A stretch of DNA of 64,000 nucleotides, from positions 124,001 through 188,000 of the forward strand of contig CAUYLG010005493.1 in assembly GCA_963573385.1 (NCBI GenBank), written 5' to 3'. Below, in pieces: positions 1 through 14,110 of the stretch (its first letter is position 1; every line of letters starts with the position of its first letter). The notes below the pieces were generated by a model. That model made no database searches and was not told the DNA's origin. It saw only the letters and a program-made list of their open reading frames with translations. This DNA is from Cacajao melanocephalus. Lineage: Eukaryota; Chordata; Mammalia; Primates; Pitheciidae. Both the position numbers and the translations under genes were made by a program.

Positions 1-709
1 ATTCAGTACCACTATTAGAAAGATCTTCCTTGAACTCAAATTGTTCTTGTTGAAGCTTCCACTTAGTGGTCATGGTTCTGCCTTCAGAATCAAATGGGAT
101 TTGTTTGTTCTAACTCTTTACTACTGACAGCATTGCCCCTCCCCTAAGTCATTTCTTTTACTGGTTGTGTGCTCTGTGCCCCTCCCCTAAATCATTTCTT
201 TTACTGGTTGCTCTGTTTCCTCATAGGACATGGCGTCTCGTCCCTGCCCCACCCTGACTGCCCTCCTCTGCATACCCATCCCACTTCACCCATGGCTCTT
301 ACACATGGAAAATACCAGGGTCTCAGCTCTGCTCTGGGCAGCGTGGGTTGATTCTAAATGCACAGCTGCAAATGCAGGGGCCACTTAGAGTTCTGTAGTT
401 CATGCTTTGCATAGCTCCAGGGAGCGTCTTGTACATCATGGATGTGTATAGCTGTTTTGATTTTCTAGAAAAATGGCAGTGAGGTGTCCTGAGAAATAAG
501 TGCATTTTTCTAATTTGTACAAATTGTCTTTTGGGCAAGTGGTAGGTCAGTGCAAATTTGTGGCCTACAGATAAAAAACACAGATTTTACTTACATTTTT
601 TCTCCTCTTTCTTTTCTTATAGCTAGAGAATCAGTACCAACATTTTTTTTAATGTGATTTTTTTGGGCCACATTTTAAAATTGGAATATTTCAGATTTTA
701 AAAGTCTAG

Positions 710-1047
<338 letters not shown>

Positions 1048-1050
1048 TCC

Positions 1051-1347
1051 TTCTTTTTTGGGGATAGTCTCGCTTTGTTGCCCAGGCGTGCAGTGGCGCG
1101 ATCATAGCTCACTGCAGCCTCAAATTCCTGGCTTCAAGTGATCCTCGCATCTCAGCTTCCCTATCAGCTGGGACTTCAGGTGTATGCCACCATGCCCGGC
1201 CAATTTTTGTATTTTTTTTTTTTTTTTGGTAGAAACTAGATCTTGCTATGTTCCCCTGGTTGGCCTCCAACTCCTGGGCTTAAGCGATTGTCCCGCCTCA
1301 GCCTCCTGAAGTGTTGGGATTACAGGCGTGAGTTACTGTGCCTGACC
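1051..1347 (-). mobile_element. Alu, old (AluJ-like)
   Basis: Adjacent second reverse Alu, strongly diverged, with an internal T-run between monomers near 1208-1226. Confidence 0.9.
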
Positions 1348-1561
1348 CAGCTTTTCTTTTTAAAAGAGTAAGATCTGGCCACGTCAGTCTATCATTTTTG
1401 CATGACAACAATTGGCTGAAGCTGAGCGGCAGCTGCCCCCTTTGGATGAGACAGAGGCTGTCTCTAGTTTGTCAGTGTTCACCACTCCTGGTGTCTCCCA
1501 GACACTGGTACCAAGTACTGGTTCTCATTTATCATCATCCTCATGCTGCTATTTTTTTTAG

Positions 1562-1816
<255 letters not shown>

Positions 1817-2329
1817 CACCACCAGGGGTCTGCTGGCCGGACGGCACCACCCTTTCCTGGGAAGAGATGACTCAAGCCAGCAGAAGACCACATATCTTGA
1901 GAAGTAAAGGAGTCATAGGATTTGAAAGCTGATACAGAATTTAGCTTCCAGGAGTGTTCAATCTTACGGCTTCCCTGGGCCACATTGGAAGAATTGTCTT
2001 GGGCCACACATAAAATACACTAATGATAGCTGATGAGCTAAAAAATAATCACACACAAAAAAATCTCCTAATGTTATAAGAGAGTTTATGAATTTGTGTT
2101 GGGCCTCATTCAAAGCCGTCCTCGGCTGCATGTGCCCCATGGGCCGTGGGTTGAACAAGCTTGGCTTACACCTTATCCGTGACTTTTAAACATTCTTTTA
2201 GCCTTGAGAACTGCCTACTGAGCTAAAACCAATATTCTAGGTTTCATAGACATCAGTTAAACATTTAATTAATGCCAGATTTACTGGCTTGCTTAGAATC
2301 ATTTTTGTTCTTATACTTTCATTTAATAT

Positions 2330-2498
2330 ATTATAAAAATTTTCAGCCATTTTGAAAAGTAGAAGATTGTACATTGAATCCCCACAAACCCATCACCCAG
2401 ATTCCAGTATCAAGATTTTGCTACAGGCATTTCATCTGTCCTTTTTACATTTCCTTTTCAGTTTTTTTTCTTACCTGAAGTGTTTAAAGGCAAATCCT
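2330..2498. mobile_element. L1-like fragment, left part
   Basis: Resembles the old L1 stretch with 'cccatcacccag'. It continues after the Alu at 2798-2890 ('atcatttcattcttctac'), so the Alu inserted into it. Confidence 0.6.
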
Positions 2499-2797
2499 GG
2501 CCAGGTATGGTGGCTCACACCTGTAATCCCAGTACTTTGGGAGGCTGAGGCAGTCAAATTTCTTGAACCCAGGAGTTTGAGACCAGCCTGGGCAAAAGTG
2601 GCAAAACCCTGTCTCTACAAAAAATACCAAAATTAGCAAGCTGTGGTGGCACTCACCTGTAGTCTCAGCTACTCAGGAGACAGAGGTGGGAGGATCTGTT
2701 GAGCCTGGGAGGTGGAGATTGCAGTGAGCCGAGATCGTGCTACTGCACTCCAGCTTGGGCAACTGAGCAAGACTCTGACTCAAAAAAAAAAAAAAAA
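2499..2797 (+). mobile_element. Alu
   Basis: ggccaggtatggtggctcac start, poly(A) end at 2797. It lies in the predicted PDE6A 3' UTR. Confidence 0.93.
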
Positions 2798-2890
2798 GGT
2801 AAATCTCAAACATATCATTTCATTCTTCTACTAACTCATCTTTAAAGAAATAAGGATATTTTCTAACATAACCGCATCACTGGCTCATGC
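2798..2890. mobile_element. L1-like fragment, right part
   Basis: Continuation of the element interrupted by the Alu at 2499-2797. Confidence 0.5.
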
Positions 2891-3580
2891 AACCAATGCC
2901 TGCTTAATACCCAGCTGTGATGTCTGCTTTGATGGGCTGCACTGACCCCAAGCTTCAGCAAAAGACTTGGGACCCCACCAGCTTTGAGTGCTGTTGGCAG
3001 ACCACCCTCAGTGTCAGCTCCGTCAGGTGTTACTGCAGCCTTTCCCAGGCTGGCCTACACCCAATGACTGATCCATGCCGGGTGGAGGGGCCTGGCCATC
3101 TTGGCTGAGCAGGGTTCTTCTAGCTGCAGGATTCCTCGTGGGGTCCATCAAGGCCGTCGCTGGGCTCACATAACAGCTCAGCCTCTCCCTCTGCCCACTC
3201 CTATTTCCTTCCCTTCCCCAGGCATCGGTCCTCAGGGCACTGCTTAATAAGCATCCTCCAGACTAAGTCCATTTAAAGTGTGCTTTCTGGTGCACCCAAC
3301 TTGTAATGCCAGCCCTCAGTCAACCTTCCTTCATTGCCACAAACGTTTTTAATGGTTGGCTTGCCTGAATCTGATCCAAACAATTTCACACTTCAAATTT
3401 AGTTGTTTCTTTTTGTTGGTTTTTAGGAAAAAGAAGATGTACTTTTTATTTTTGGATTTTCCATTGATTTCACGGAGTATAAATTAAGGCAAATTATTCT
3501 CAATTTCAGAACTTCTGTTTCTTAAATTAACAGGCATTCTGTTGGTTTAAAAAGATAGATGTGGTAGACAGAATTTTTTT

Positions 3581-3671
3581 CTTTCCTTCCCTCCCTCCCT
3601 TTCTTCCTTCCTTCCTTCCTTCCTTCCTTCCTTCCTTCCTTCCTTCCTTCTTTCCTTCCTTTTTCTTTCTT
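3581..3671. repeat. (TTCC)n microsatellite
   Basis: About 90 bases of TTCC units with a few CCCT and CTTT interruptions; probably grew from the tail of the next Alu. Confidence 0.95.
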
Positions 3672-3957
3672 TGTGAGAAGGTCTCACTCTATTGCCCAGG
3701 CTGCAGTGCAGTGTTATGATCATAGCTCACTGGGGCCCCAACCGCCCAGACTCAAGGAATCCTCCCATCTCAGTTGACCAAGTAGTGCTGACCACAGGCA
3801 TGCACTACCATGCCCAGCTTTTTTTAAAACTTTTTTTTGTAGACATCGGGTCTCATTCTGTTGCATAGGTTGGCCTCAACTCCTGATCTCAAGTGATCCT
3901 CCCGCCTCAGCCTCCCAAAGTGTTGGAATTACAGGCGTGAACCACTGCACCTGGCCA
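3672..3957 (-). mobile_element. Alu, old (AluJ-like)
   Basis: Reverse Alu ending ggcgtgaaccactgcacc. Diverged, in the predicted PDE6A 3' UTR and opposite in orientation to the Alu at 2499. Confidence 0.9.
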
Positions 3958-4174
3958 GGACTTATTTCTTTTAAACTGAATCTAAGTATGTTCTGGCAAG
4001 TCTGCAATGCCTAGCAGAATGCCACTGGCCTGATCAGCGTTTGTACCGTAGTAACTAATGTTGAAAACAGCACGGATAAACCAGAAGTTGAAAATGACAA
4101 TAACATGCTAAAAGGTTGCAAGTCAATTGGTTATGCTTGTCCAAATCTAAATTTTTTTCATTCTCTGTTGTTCT

Positions 4175-4320
4175 CCCCAGCTTTACTGAAGTATAGTTAG
4201 CAAATAAAAACTATACGTATTTCAGGTATACACTGTGATATTTTGATATACATTGTGAAATGATTGCCATAATGAAGCTAATTAATATATCCATCACCTC
4301 ACATAGCTATGGTTGTTTCT
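4175..4320. mobile_element. L1 3'-UTR-like fragment (old L1M type)
   Basis: Shows the typical 'gtatacactgtgatattttg ... cattgtgaaatgattgcc' pattern of old L1 3' ends. Confidence 0.6.
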
Positions 4321-4459
4321 GAGGTCTCTTTTAGTCTACAAAGTGCTTTTTCGTTATTTCCTTTGCCACTGACTTGCAGAAATAGAGTCAGTTTTCTCAC
4401 ATCTGTATTTATGATTGTTTCTTTGTGGCCGCATGTAACACATTCCTCTCTCTCATTCT

Positions 4460-4465
4460 AATAAA
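4460..4465 (+). promoter_or_regulatory. PDE6A poly(A) signal AATAAA
   Basis: Canonical hexamer about 2.6 kb after the PDE6A stop, followed by a T-rich stretch (CTTTTCTTCCTTCC) that could serve as the downstream element. Other AATAAA-like strings exist in the UTR. This one is chosen for position, context and fit to the expected mRNA length. Confidence 0.6.
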
Positions 4466-5195
4466 TGGACATTAGCTCTAGAACTTTTCTTCCTTCCACA
4501 CTGAATGTTATGCAGAAACTAATATATTAAAACAGTTGCCTTGAGGAGAGGGAGCCACATGGGTTCCCCAAACAGTAAACCACAGATCTACTGCAATCTC
4601 TCTTTTTAGACACACGAGGAAACTGAAGGCCAGTGAGAGAATGGGGCTGGGCCAAGTTCCTGGCACAGTTCCACGGCATCCCTCCAGGAGATGCCCAAGG
4701 TCACAGAGAACACAGTGTACAGGGCATCCACAGCCTGGTGGCTTCCAGGCCTCCACAGCTGATCAATCTAGGTTCCTGACGCGTGAGCCCTGCTTCTGTT
4801 TGCAGGTCATGTCAATAGACAGCTGGGTCTGGAAGTGGCATCTTTAAACTCCCAAGCTAGATGTTCTGCCCTGCTGCAATGCACATTCTGAGAGCAGTGG
4901 TCTTTAAGCACAGGCCTGTCCTAAGTGCATCACATGTGGTGGTTACTTGGCAGAGTGGCAAGGAGGAGTAAGTGTCACTCAGGAACACATAGGCATTGAT
5001 GTGACTCTGCTGTCACATTTGAGTCCCTTCGGCAGGTTCCTTCTGCTCCACTTCCCAGGTTTTCCCAATCTGTCAAAAAAAAGTCAAGATCCTTGCTGTG
5101 CCTCTCAGAGGACTTTGCTTAGCACCAAATGAGACTGAGCGCAATGAGAATTAAGTACTTACCATGTCCTAGGTACTGTGCACAATCTAATTTCA

Positions 5196-5762
<567 letters not shown>

Positions 5763-6250
5763 TCAGCTAAGCAAATTGTTTCATATTTGGGAAAACCAGG
5801 GACCAAAGAGGTGGTTTGCCCAATTCACACAATATAGAAGTAGCAGAGAGGGGTCCCAAATGCAGGTCTTGAGGCTCTGCATCTGCCATCCTATTCCTTG
5901 CACTATGGGTAGGATCCTCTCAGGAATTCCTGATTGATGGGGCTGGTGCCCTGCAGTGAATGGAAAAGCAGGCCTATTCTCCTGAAGCTTACCATCTGCA
6001 ACAGATGGGCAACAGGTACTGAGCCGTCAATCACACACATACTCTCTCTAAAGACTCTAATCACACCAGAGGGCTCTGCCCTAAGTGGAAACTTTCCTAT
6101 TAATTTTAATGGGAAAAAATCATGACGTGTTCCCTTGCAATCAAAGAAATCCAAGCAATTTTCACAGATTGAGAAAAGAAACCACCTGAGCAAGGAGAAT
6201 ATATGTATGAGTGTGTATGAGTTATGTAATAAACAGCAACCTGAAAATAG

Positions 6251-6616
<366 letters not shown>

Positions 6617-7094
6617 TAATTCTCTTTGCCAATGTTTCAACCTTTTGGGGCTCATCTTGCATTTAAAAGTAAAGTTAAAGCACAAAAAACAGCTTTAGGG
6701 TAAAATAAAGGCCAACCCTTTTCAGGCGTGAGGAAATGACACACAGGCATATGACAGAGTCTTGGAAGATGCCACTTCCTCACTCTACTTGCTGGCCGTA
6801 CACAAAAGAAAATGTTCTGAGTTCACTCAAATACCGCACACAATGCAGGCCTGCTCTGAGATCCTCTGACTAGAAACCATTTTATAATTTTTGTCATTAC
6901 AAATTGATGAGTGTTTTGCCTGGGACCATAATGCCAAAATATCTCTTGCAGTGCATTTATTCAATGTGCTTGTGTGGAAAAGTTGATATACCAAAATGAG
7001 GAAGTCTTTGTCTGGAAAGTGGTAAAGCTTTATAAAAGTCATGGCAAAAAGTTGTTCATGGAACAGCTGTTATGTGAGATGAGTCTGAATGGTT

Positions 7095-7213
7095 ATTTAT
7101 TATATTTTATTTAATTTACTTTTTCAGAGATGGAGGGGTCTCACTGTGTTGCCCAGACTTGCCTTGAACTCCTGGGCTCAAGTGATCCCCCACTTCAGCC
7201 CCTGTGCCCAGCA
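7095..7213 (-). mobile_element. Alu monomer fragment
   Basis: Single degenerate monomer (gagatggaggggtctcactg ... gtgcccagcatga) just beyond the predicted PPARGC1B 3' end. Confidence 0.7.
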
Positions 7214-7445
7214 TGAATGGATATTGTGAACTGTGAAAAGAGCTGTGAAGGGGGGAAAAGTGCGGTGAGGTGGGGGCAGACATCCACCTGGGTCTTACCT
7301 GAGAAGGTGATGCTGAAACTGACATCTCTTCCCCATTTAGTGGTCGGTGTCCGTCAAAGAGCTCCCAGGACCAATAAGGAAAGACACATGTGGGCAGAGC
7401 TGTGGGTGGTATTTTCTTTTTAATCTCCATAGTGTATTTGTTAAG

Positions 7446-7451
7446 TTTATT
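7446..7451 (-). promoter_or_regulatory. PPARGC1B distal poly(A) signal AATAAA (complement)
   Basis: TTTATT on the plus strand reads AATAAA in mRNA sense, about 7.4 kb after the stop codon. Cleavage would fall near 7420-7430. It is chosen because both the UTR length and the 2.9 kb gap to the PDE6A end match the human locus as I recall it. Confidence 0.6.
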
Positions 7452-8014
7452 TATAAGCAGATCACTTCACTATTTACAGTACATGAGCATAGAGATTCTA
7501 CAGTTTTTGTGATGTAAACAATGACCCCACAGTGGGAGTTTGAGAAAAGAAGCCAGTTCTGAAGTATTTACAGACATTAAAATAGAACTTTATACTCACA
7601 GAATAATAATACGTAGAGCAATTTGGTTAAATTATCTAGGAAACTATAGAATCTGACAATGTACAAATACAGGAAAACATTTTCTCATTTAGAAGGTAAG
7701 ACAGAGAAATCACACCAGAAATAAAATAGGGACGATGACAACCACAATAATTAAAAGCAAAGAAGGTTTCCTTCTTGCCTCTTACAGATAAAGTATTTAT
7801 ATAAATAAGGACACAACCCAACAAAATGGAAAAAATATATAAAAATCCTCTACCAATTAAAAAAAATAGCAAAACTAAAAACTTGATTCTCAATCATTAG
7901 CAGTGTCCTTTAAAAAATTAAAATTTAGCTTTCTATTATAAATAACAAAGCAGATGTGTCCCTCTGTGTAGGTGAAATTCTTGCACCTTTCTCAATAAAT
8001 GCATCAATGTCATT

Positions 8015-8086
8015 CCACACACACACATACACACACACACAGGCACAGATGTGTGTATGTGTGCACAGATACACACACATACCAAC
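8015..8086. repeat. CA/TG microsatellite with inverted arms
   Basis: A CA tract (to 8040), then a TG tract (8050-8063), then CA again. 8022-8035 and 8050-8063 are perfect reverse complements (14 bp, 14-base loop). It lies in the PPARGC1B 3' UTR. Confidence 0.9.
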
Positions 8087-8695
8087 CACAAACACAGCCT
8101 TACACTCACACACTCAGGCTGTAGTTACCTTGTTAAGCTTCCTAATAAATAATGCCCCCTACGGTAGTACCCCTGGGGATGACAAAACCTCACAGGTTTA
8201 GCCATTCCTTGGTTTGACCCTGTCGCAGAGTCAGGGATGGCCCTGGCTCCTATTGCTCAGAATTCTCTAGGCTGCGCGGTCACACCAAGAGAAAAGGATT
8301 TGAGTCCAAGATTTGGAAATGCTGGAAAGGACCATAGGGGCTACCTTGCCCGGTTGATTAAGGCTGGCTACAGACACTTCTTTAGAAACCTGGGGTTGGG
8401 GAGAGGGCTCATGTTGGTTTCAACATTAGCAGCTGCCTCTGGAAGAAGCAGCCGCTCCAAGCCAATGCTAACAACATGGCACAGGAGGTGAGGGGATGGG
8501 TGTGAACTCCAGAGCAGACGGCACTAAGCTGGACTTCTGGATGGTCACCTTCCCCAGAAACCATCTGGAAATCCACGCAGTCTACTCCCCTGCTCCACAG
8601 ACCACCTTGTCCACGCTCCCCTTGAGATTTCCAACCTGTTTCCATCAGAATCAGAACATCCCTCAAGAAACAAAGTTGGGAATAGTTTATGACTT

Positions 8696-8701
8696 TTTAT
8701 T
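8696..8701 (-). promoter_or_regulatory. Possible proximal poly(A) signal in PPARGC1B 3' UTR
   Basis: AATAAA in mRNA sense inside the long UTR. Use here would shorten the UTR by about 1.25 kb. A second hexamer lies at 10496-10501. Neither has independent support. Confidence 0.3.
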
Positions 8702-10495
8702 CCTAACACAAAAACATTTGACAAGATTTTCAAAATACAAAATACAAAAAAAAAAAAAAAAAAAAAGAGCAAAAAAAAAACTATTTGGCTATTCGGTGGA
8801 CCATATCAAAGGTCATGGCCAGGCCCCCCACAGAATTCTTACACCCAACTTCTTCTCTTGCCCTGAGGGCATAATTCAGACCACCCAGCAAAGGTTTACG
8901 TAACAAGGTCAGCAGCTGGGCTGCCAGTATTGCAGTTACAGTAAACCCCTCCCGGGCCCCTGGACCTCCCCTGGTCCACTCCTGTCTCTTCTGCCCATAG
9001 GACAGCTAATGCATTTCTCAGTTCTGCGTGAGAGTCTACGAAGTGGCTGCTTCTGGAGTCTTCTGACCCTAGTGTTGCACTGATCTCTGAACACAAAGAC
9101 AGTTGGTTCATGCCGTCATATTTCATTCCCAAAGTTAATGATGGACAGCAGGATGGCCCAAAGGATTTATTTGCCTTCCATCTGGGTAGCTGGTGGAGAC
9201 AACCTTTGGCTACGACACATGTTGATAAGGCAAAGCGCTGAGGTGGAAACTGACCAATCCCCTTCACAAGTAACCGATGAGCAAGGGTGGTCAAGTGAAA
9301 AAGGAAGCTTTTATAAACTGCCTTGGTGACTCCTTTGACCAGAAAATACAGCACAGGGGGGGGTTCTAGTTACATAAACCCCTCTTGGAGGAGTTGTTGC
9401 ACAGCCCAGGGACCAACCACCTATAAAGCCTATTTTCCAAGCCCCAAATTTGGGCATTAGATTTTTATACTCCTTCCGGATGTGCAAAGCATTCTGACGA
9501 AATGGAGTATCTGAAAAGCTGTCCCCATGAATCACGAAGCCTCAGTCACTGCTGCTATACCATTAAAGAAACAAAAAACAAAAGCTGCCCTAAACATATG
9601 CAGCGTGATCAATGCCTCCTGTTGCCCCATATGTTTTACAATCATTTGAAAGAAATGTGTGAAAAGTGCCTAAACTGTTTAAAAAAAAAAAAAAGTGTAT
9701 TGCTAGTATTGTCTGAGAACAAGAGAGAAACAGCCAAGTGGTCACAACATTCGCATTAACATCTGTCCAGTGGGGACAAATATGAGGTTAATGTGAGATT
9801 TGATATCATTACCCAGCCAAGTTGGGGGTTTAATTCCTTACTGTCCCCACTAGAAACTATGGCTTAGATCTGTCCCAGGGAGCTGGCCTCCTTGGATAAG
9901 GCAACTCAGCCAGGACACAGTGGGACTGAACCTACTGCTAGTTGGTTCTTGCAGAGAACCCTCACCCTGAACAGGAATTGGGTCAAGTCAGAGAATGGAC
10001 TCAGTTTTCAGGAGAGGTGATGGATTGATTCCCAATGCTCCTGATTGGGAATCTGAGTCTCTCAGAAGTGAAAGGGACTTTAATGCTCATATTCAACATT
10101 CTCATTTGGTAGATGAGGAAACAGCGACCCAAGATCACACAGCAAGTAAGAAACACTGAGGTTTCTGATTCTGAGATGGCTTATAGTTAAGTGACTCGCT
10201 CTACAAATTCATTTCGCTGTTTTCATCTCTCTGTAAACGTAGGTACCAAGATCTAAGTCCATGGCTCCCTGTTTCTAGGGCTTCCAACAAAAGGCTAGCA
10301 AAGGGTTGGCCCCAGCACTGGCTCTCCCGCTGCTGACATCTCCAAAGGCATCTCTGCTTTCCTCGATAGCAGCCCCGTTCCTGGACTCCCTGTCCCAGTC
10401 TCTAGAAGAACACCTCCCACAGCCAAAGGAGACCCATATTTTCCAGTGTAGAAACACGGAGCCAGGCTGAAGTGTTGGGGTTTTCTCAAAGTGCT

Positions 10496-10501
10496 TTTAT
10501 T
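10496..10501 (-). promoter_or_regulatory. Possible proximal poly(A) signal in PPARGC1B 3' UTR
   Basis: AATAAA in mRNA sense about 4.3 kb after the stop. The sequence just downstream includes GT-rich bases. Its use is conjecture. Confidence 0.25.
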
Positions 10502-13500
10502 GGGTAATGCAAAGTCAGCCTTTGCCTACTTCCTGGGCATCTTGCAGCCGGCTCCCAGGGCTTCCCCCATCCCGTGGTGGTTCTGGGCCAAGGACACATT
10601 CATGCATGTGGGTTTCCAACTCTGAAGCTTTCCCTCCATTTACCCTGTACCTCCAAACTTGGCAAGCAGACCTGGAGCCCATCCGTGTGTGAAAACACCT
10701 CAGGGACTAGGGGGCTACCTTTAACATATTGCACATAGCACTCATTAGTTTTCTTCTGCCCCAGTGCAAGGGATGACAGGGTCCTTCTTCTTTGGCCAGT
10801 GAAACCATTACATTCACTTTCTTTGCTATTGTATATCCAATTTCTTGTCTTAATCATATCTGATGCTGGGCTATGGGTAACTCCAAACTGAAGGCAGCTG
10901 CTAAATATCAAATGCTAAAAAAATACTGCAATTTGACATCAGTGAGTCAGATCAATACATACTCTGAGACTGATTTTGCTTCACAGTTGGGATGCGCCAT
11001 CTCTCAAGCTGCAGGCTCGGCTGGGATTAACTGAACTCTATACCTGGGATGGGCCATGAACTGAGCTGTCCATGCAGAAAGACCAGGCTGTCCATGCCTT
11101 CCCTGCCCCTCTACTCACCACTGCACAGCAGCCCCAGCGGGCCTACTGCACATGTCTAGGAGAAATCACTCTAAAAAACCAACAGGCACAGGCTTTAGGC
11201 AACAAAAGACATCTCACTGCATCTCTTCCCACGTCAGAATTTGAGTACCGGGTCTTTGCAGCTCAGAGCATTCCTCCCTTCCTTCTCCTGCCCACAGAGC
11301 CCTGCCTCTCTCCTGAGCACGTATGACACTCCATGCTGCAAGAATTCAAGGCAGATGCCAATACCTTATGGGTGCTTTTTGACTCAAAGCAGTTTTTTGG
11401 CTGAGGGGGCAAGTTGTGACGGGGCAGGGGGTGGGGGCCTTAGCTGCACTCCATCCACTCATATTCTTTACCTCTTTGATGCATTTTCCTTCGGTAACCA
11501 GAGCCCCCAAGAATGAGGATTCTGATTCAGCCTTGTACAGACTGAGGAAGGAGATGGAAGAATTCCACTTAGTGGTTGGATTGGACATTTTTGGAAAACA
11601 CCAGCACGGCACAGAAACGGACAGTACGACCTGCCCTGTACGGGCAGCTATCGACACAGTCTACAGCAAGCTTTATGGCGATCACATGTAAACATCATTG
11701 AGAGCAAACACTAGGACAGCGCTACAATGAGATGGTTGCCAATGGCAGCTGCTCCCTCTGGGTTATTCCTCAATTTGGTGGGAAAGAGACCAAGGTTCAC
11801 TCGTTTTCCTGAACAGACCTTGGAGTTGCCTTAGTAAATAATACACAGCACCGAATAAGTCCTTCGGGATAGAGGGTGTCTGCAGGGTCGGTAAATTTTA
11901 GAACTTACAGCATTTTATGTACGGGATGGCAATAGAGACTACTCAACGTCCTTGGCGGGCGGCATCCCCCAGCCCTGACTTTAGGCATGTCATGTCCCAA
12001 TGCCACGCTCAGGTTTCTGCTCAAGGGCCAATGTCTAAGCTAACTTCAAGTGTCCTAGACTAATCTGACATGAAAGGACAGCTTCAGCTGACCCCAAAGC
12101 AGGGAGTGACAGACTTGTCCTTTGCTAAAACTCCCCATTTCTTTACTCTAAAGTACTACCAGCCCAAGGCCGACCCTTTGACTAAGTGCAATCAAGGAAG
12201 AAGCAAATAGGAGGGGCTTAAAGATCATCCATGGTCCAACTCCTTTCAGCACACTGAGGGGCCAGGGAGCGGAAGGGACTTATCAAAGTTACAAAGGAAG
12301 TTCTTGGTGGAGTCTGGACTCCCCCAACTCTCCAGACTTGGAATCTAGTGTTCTTTCCTATCTCACTTCTCTCCTTGATGCAAATCAGGACTGACTTAGT
12401 GGAGGCAGCAGAAAGATCTAAATTCTATCCCATTCCATATCATTTATTGTGTGCCTACTATGTGCTAGGCAGTGAATAGCTATAAAGGAATTCAGAATGA
12501 TCAGGTCTGTGCTGTGAGAAGTCCCTTTTTGGTCCATCCTCCAAAGCCCTGCCTTCCCCAAATATGTTCCTGTCTGTTATTCATCTACTGCCCCCTGCAC
12601 CCTCTGCAAGGGGATGTGTATGTCAAAATAGTATTGGGAGTTTTGCGCCACAGAATAGCATTAGCGGAGTTTTCTCTCATGGAACTGAACATCATAGACA
12701 GGGATAAGCCACCACAAAACTCAGCCAGCATATGGTTCTGTGTGATTGTTGGAAACCTTCCAAAGATTAGCCCAAGATGTCAAATAGATTAAACTCTGAT
12801 CAATTAGTAATGACTTACCAGAGCACTGATTTCAGGATTCTTATAGAGCATCCAGGCTCAAGGAACCCGAGTGCTGTGATCGATTAGTTATGTCTGTATT
12901 GGTCAAGGAGGTGGGAGTAGTGGTACGTGTACTATGTATTTGCCATCTTGGGCTAGACACTGCCTCAGCAGAAGCTAACAATGTTGAAACTTGTCTAATC
13001 CTCCCCTTCAGTTCATTTCACACAAAAGGAAATTGGGGTCCACAGGGATCAACTGCTGTGACACACTGCACTTCAACATCCCTATCCTTGCTAAAGCCTG
13101 CCTCTTCCAGCCTTATCCATGAGCTGGTAGTATGGTCACCACCCAGTGGAAGACCATGGGCTCATTTTACCTACTGAGGTATTTGATAATCTTTAAAAAA
13201 GTCAATTCTCAATGAACTAGGCTTGGCGTAAGCAACAAATTACATTAGTCTGTTTAGTTTAACGAGCCACTTTCAAACTTTTTTTTTTTTAAAGCAGAAG
13301 GACCTTTTTTAAAAAATACAAAAATTTCCCAAGGAACCCTGATGTATGAAAGAAATTAGAAACAGTGCATTCATACCCTGCCTGGCCATGCTGCCCTCAT
13401 GAATGACCCCCAAGGTACCCACAGAACATTAAGCTGGATATGGCTTTGCCATCACTTAAGAACACCAAATTTAAAGTAAAGCCCAATGGGAGTGTTTTCT

Positions 13501-13929
13501 CAGTTGGAGGGCAGCTAGGAGATTGTCCTATCTACTCCCAACCTTCACACCCTCCTCCTGACTCCCCTGCCCCAGCCACCAAAACAACTTTACAGACAAG
13601 GACAAAGGACTACCTGAGGGGGTAGGATGGCCTCGTGGCTGGCCCAGAAAGGATGACTGCTCCCAGACTGCCTGTCTGCACCACTGCCAGGGGTGTCACC
13701 AAGTTCTGACAATGTGTCCGCAGGCGGAGGCAAACCGCAGGACCACTCAGGATCATGGCTGATGGTATGCCCAAGACACATGTCAGGGCTTGAATTCACC
13801 TGATGCTGGTGAATCAACTGCTAACGTAACCCCTAAAATGAGCCCTTAGGCTTCTAGTCTGGTGCCCAATTTACCTAAAGTCACCTCTACCAGTCCCTGA
13901 AACTGCATCTTTACCCCAGCTGCTATGGA

Positions 13930-14110
13930 AGCATGGGACCAAGAATCAGAAGACCGGGTCTGGGTCACCCCTCTGCCTTCTCACTGGCAATGGGACCTCC
14001 CACAGTCATTTCGCCTCTCGGGGTGCTGTCAACCTCCCCTGGAAAACAGGAATGATGCGGCTTGCCCCACCTTCCTTACAAGGTACTCAAGGGTCTGAGT
14101 ACGAATGGAT
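13930..14110. mobile_element. MIR-like SINE in the 3' UTR
   Basis: Shows the MIR layout (agaatcagaagacc, later aaaacaggaatgat and ccttacaagg). It contains copy 1 of the 72-bp duplicated block. Confidence 0.6.
13957..14028. repeat. 72-bp perfect direct repeat, copy 1 (3' UTR)
   Basis: Identical base for base to 15299-15370. Starts ggtctgggtcacccctc, ends ctcggggtgctg. This copy sits in a MIR-like element and so is probably the source. Confidence 0.95.

Larger units (their letters stand above)
1817..4485 (+). other. PDE6A: PDE6A 3' UTR (predicted extent)
   Basis: This sequence follows the PDE6A stop codon up to about 20 bases past the AATAAA at 4460-4465. The length, about 2.7 kb, fits the human transcript as I remember it. 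It includes L1-like sequence interrupted by a plus-strand Alu, a TTCC microsatellite, a minus-strand Alu and an L1 3'-UTR-like piece. The exact cleavage site is inferred. Confidence 0.7.
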
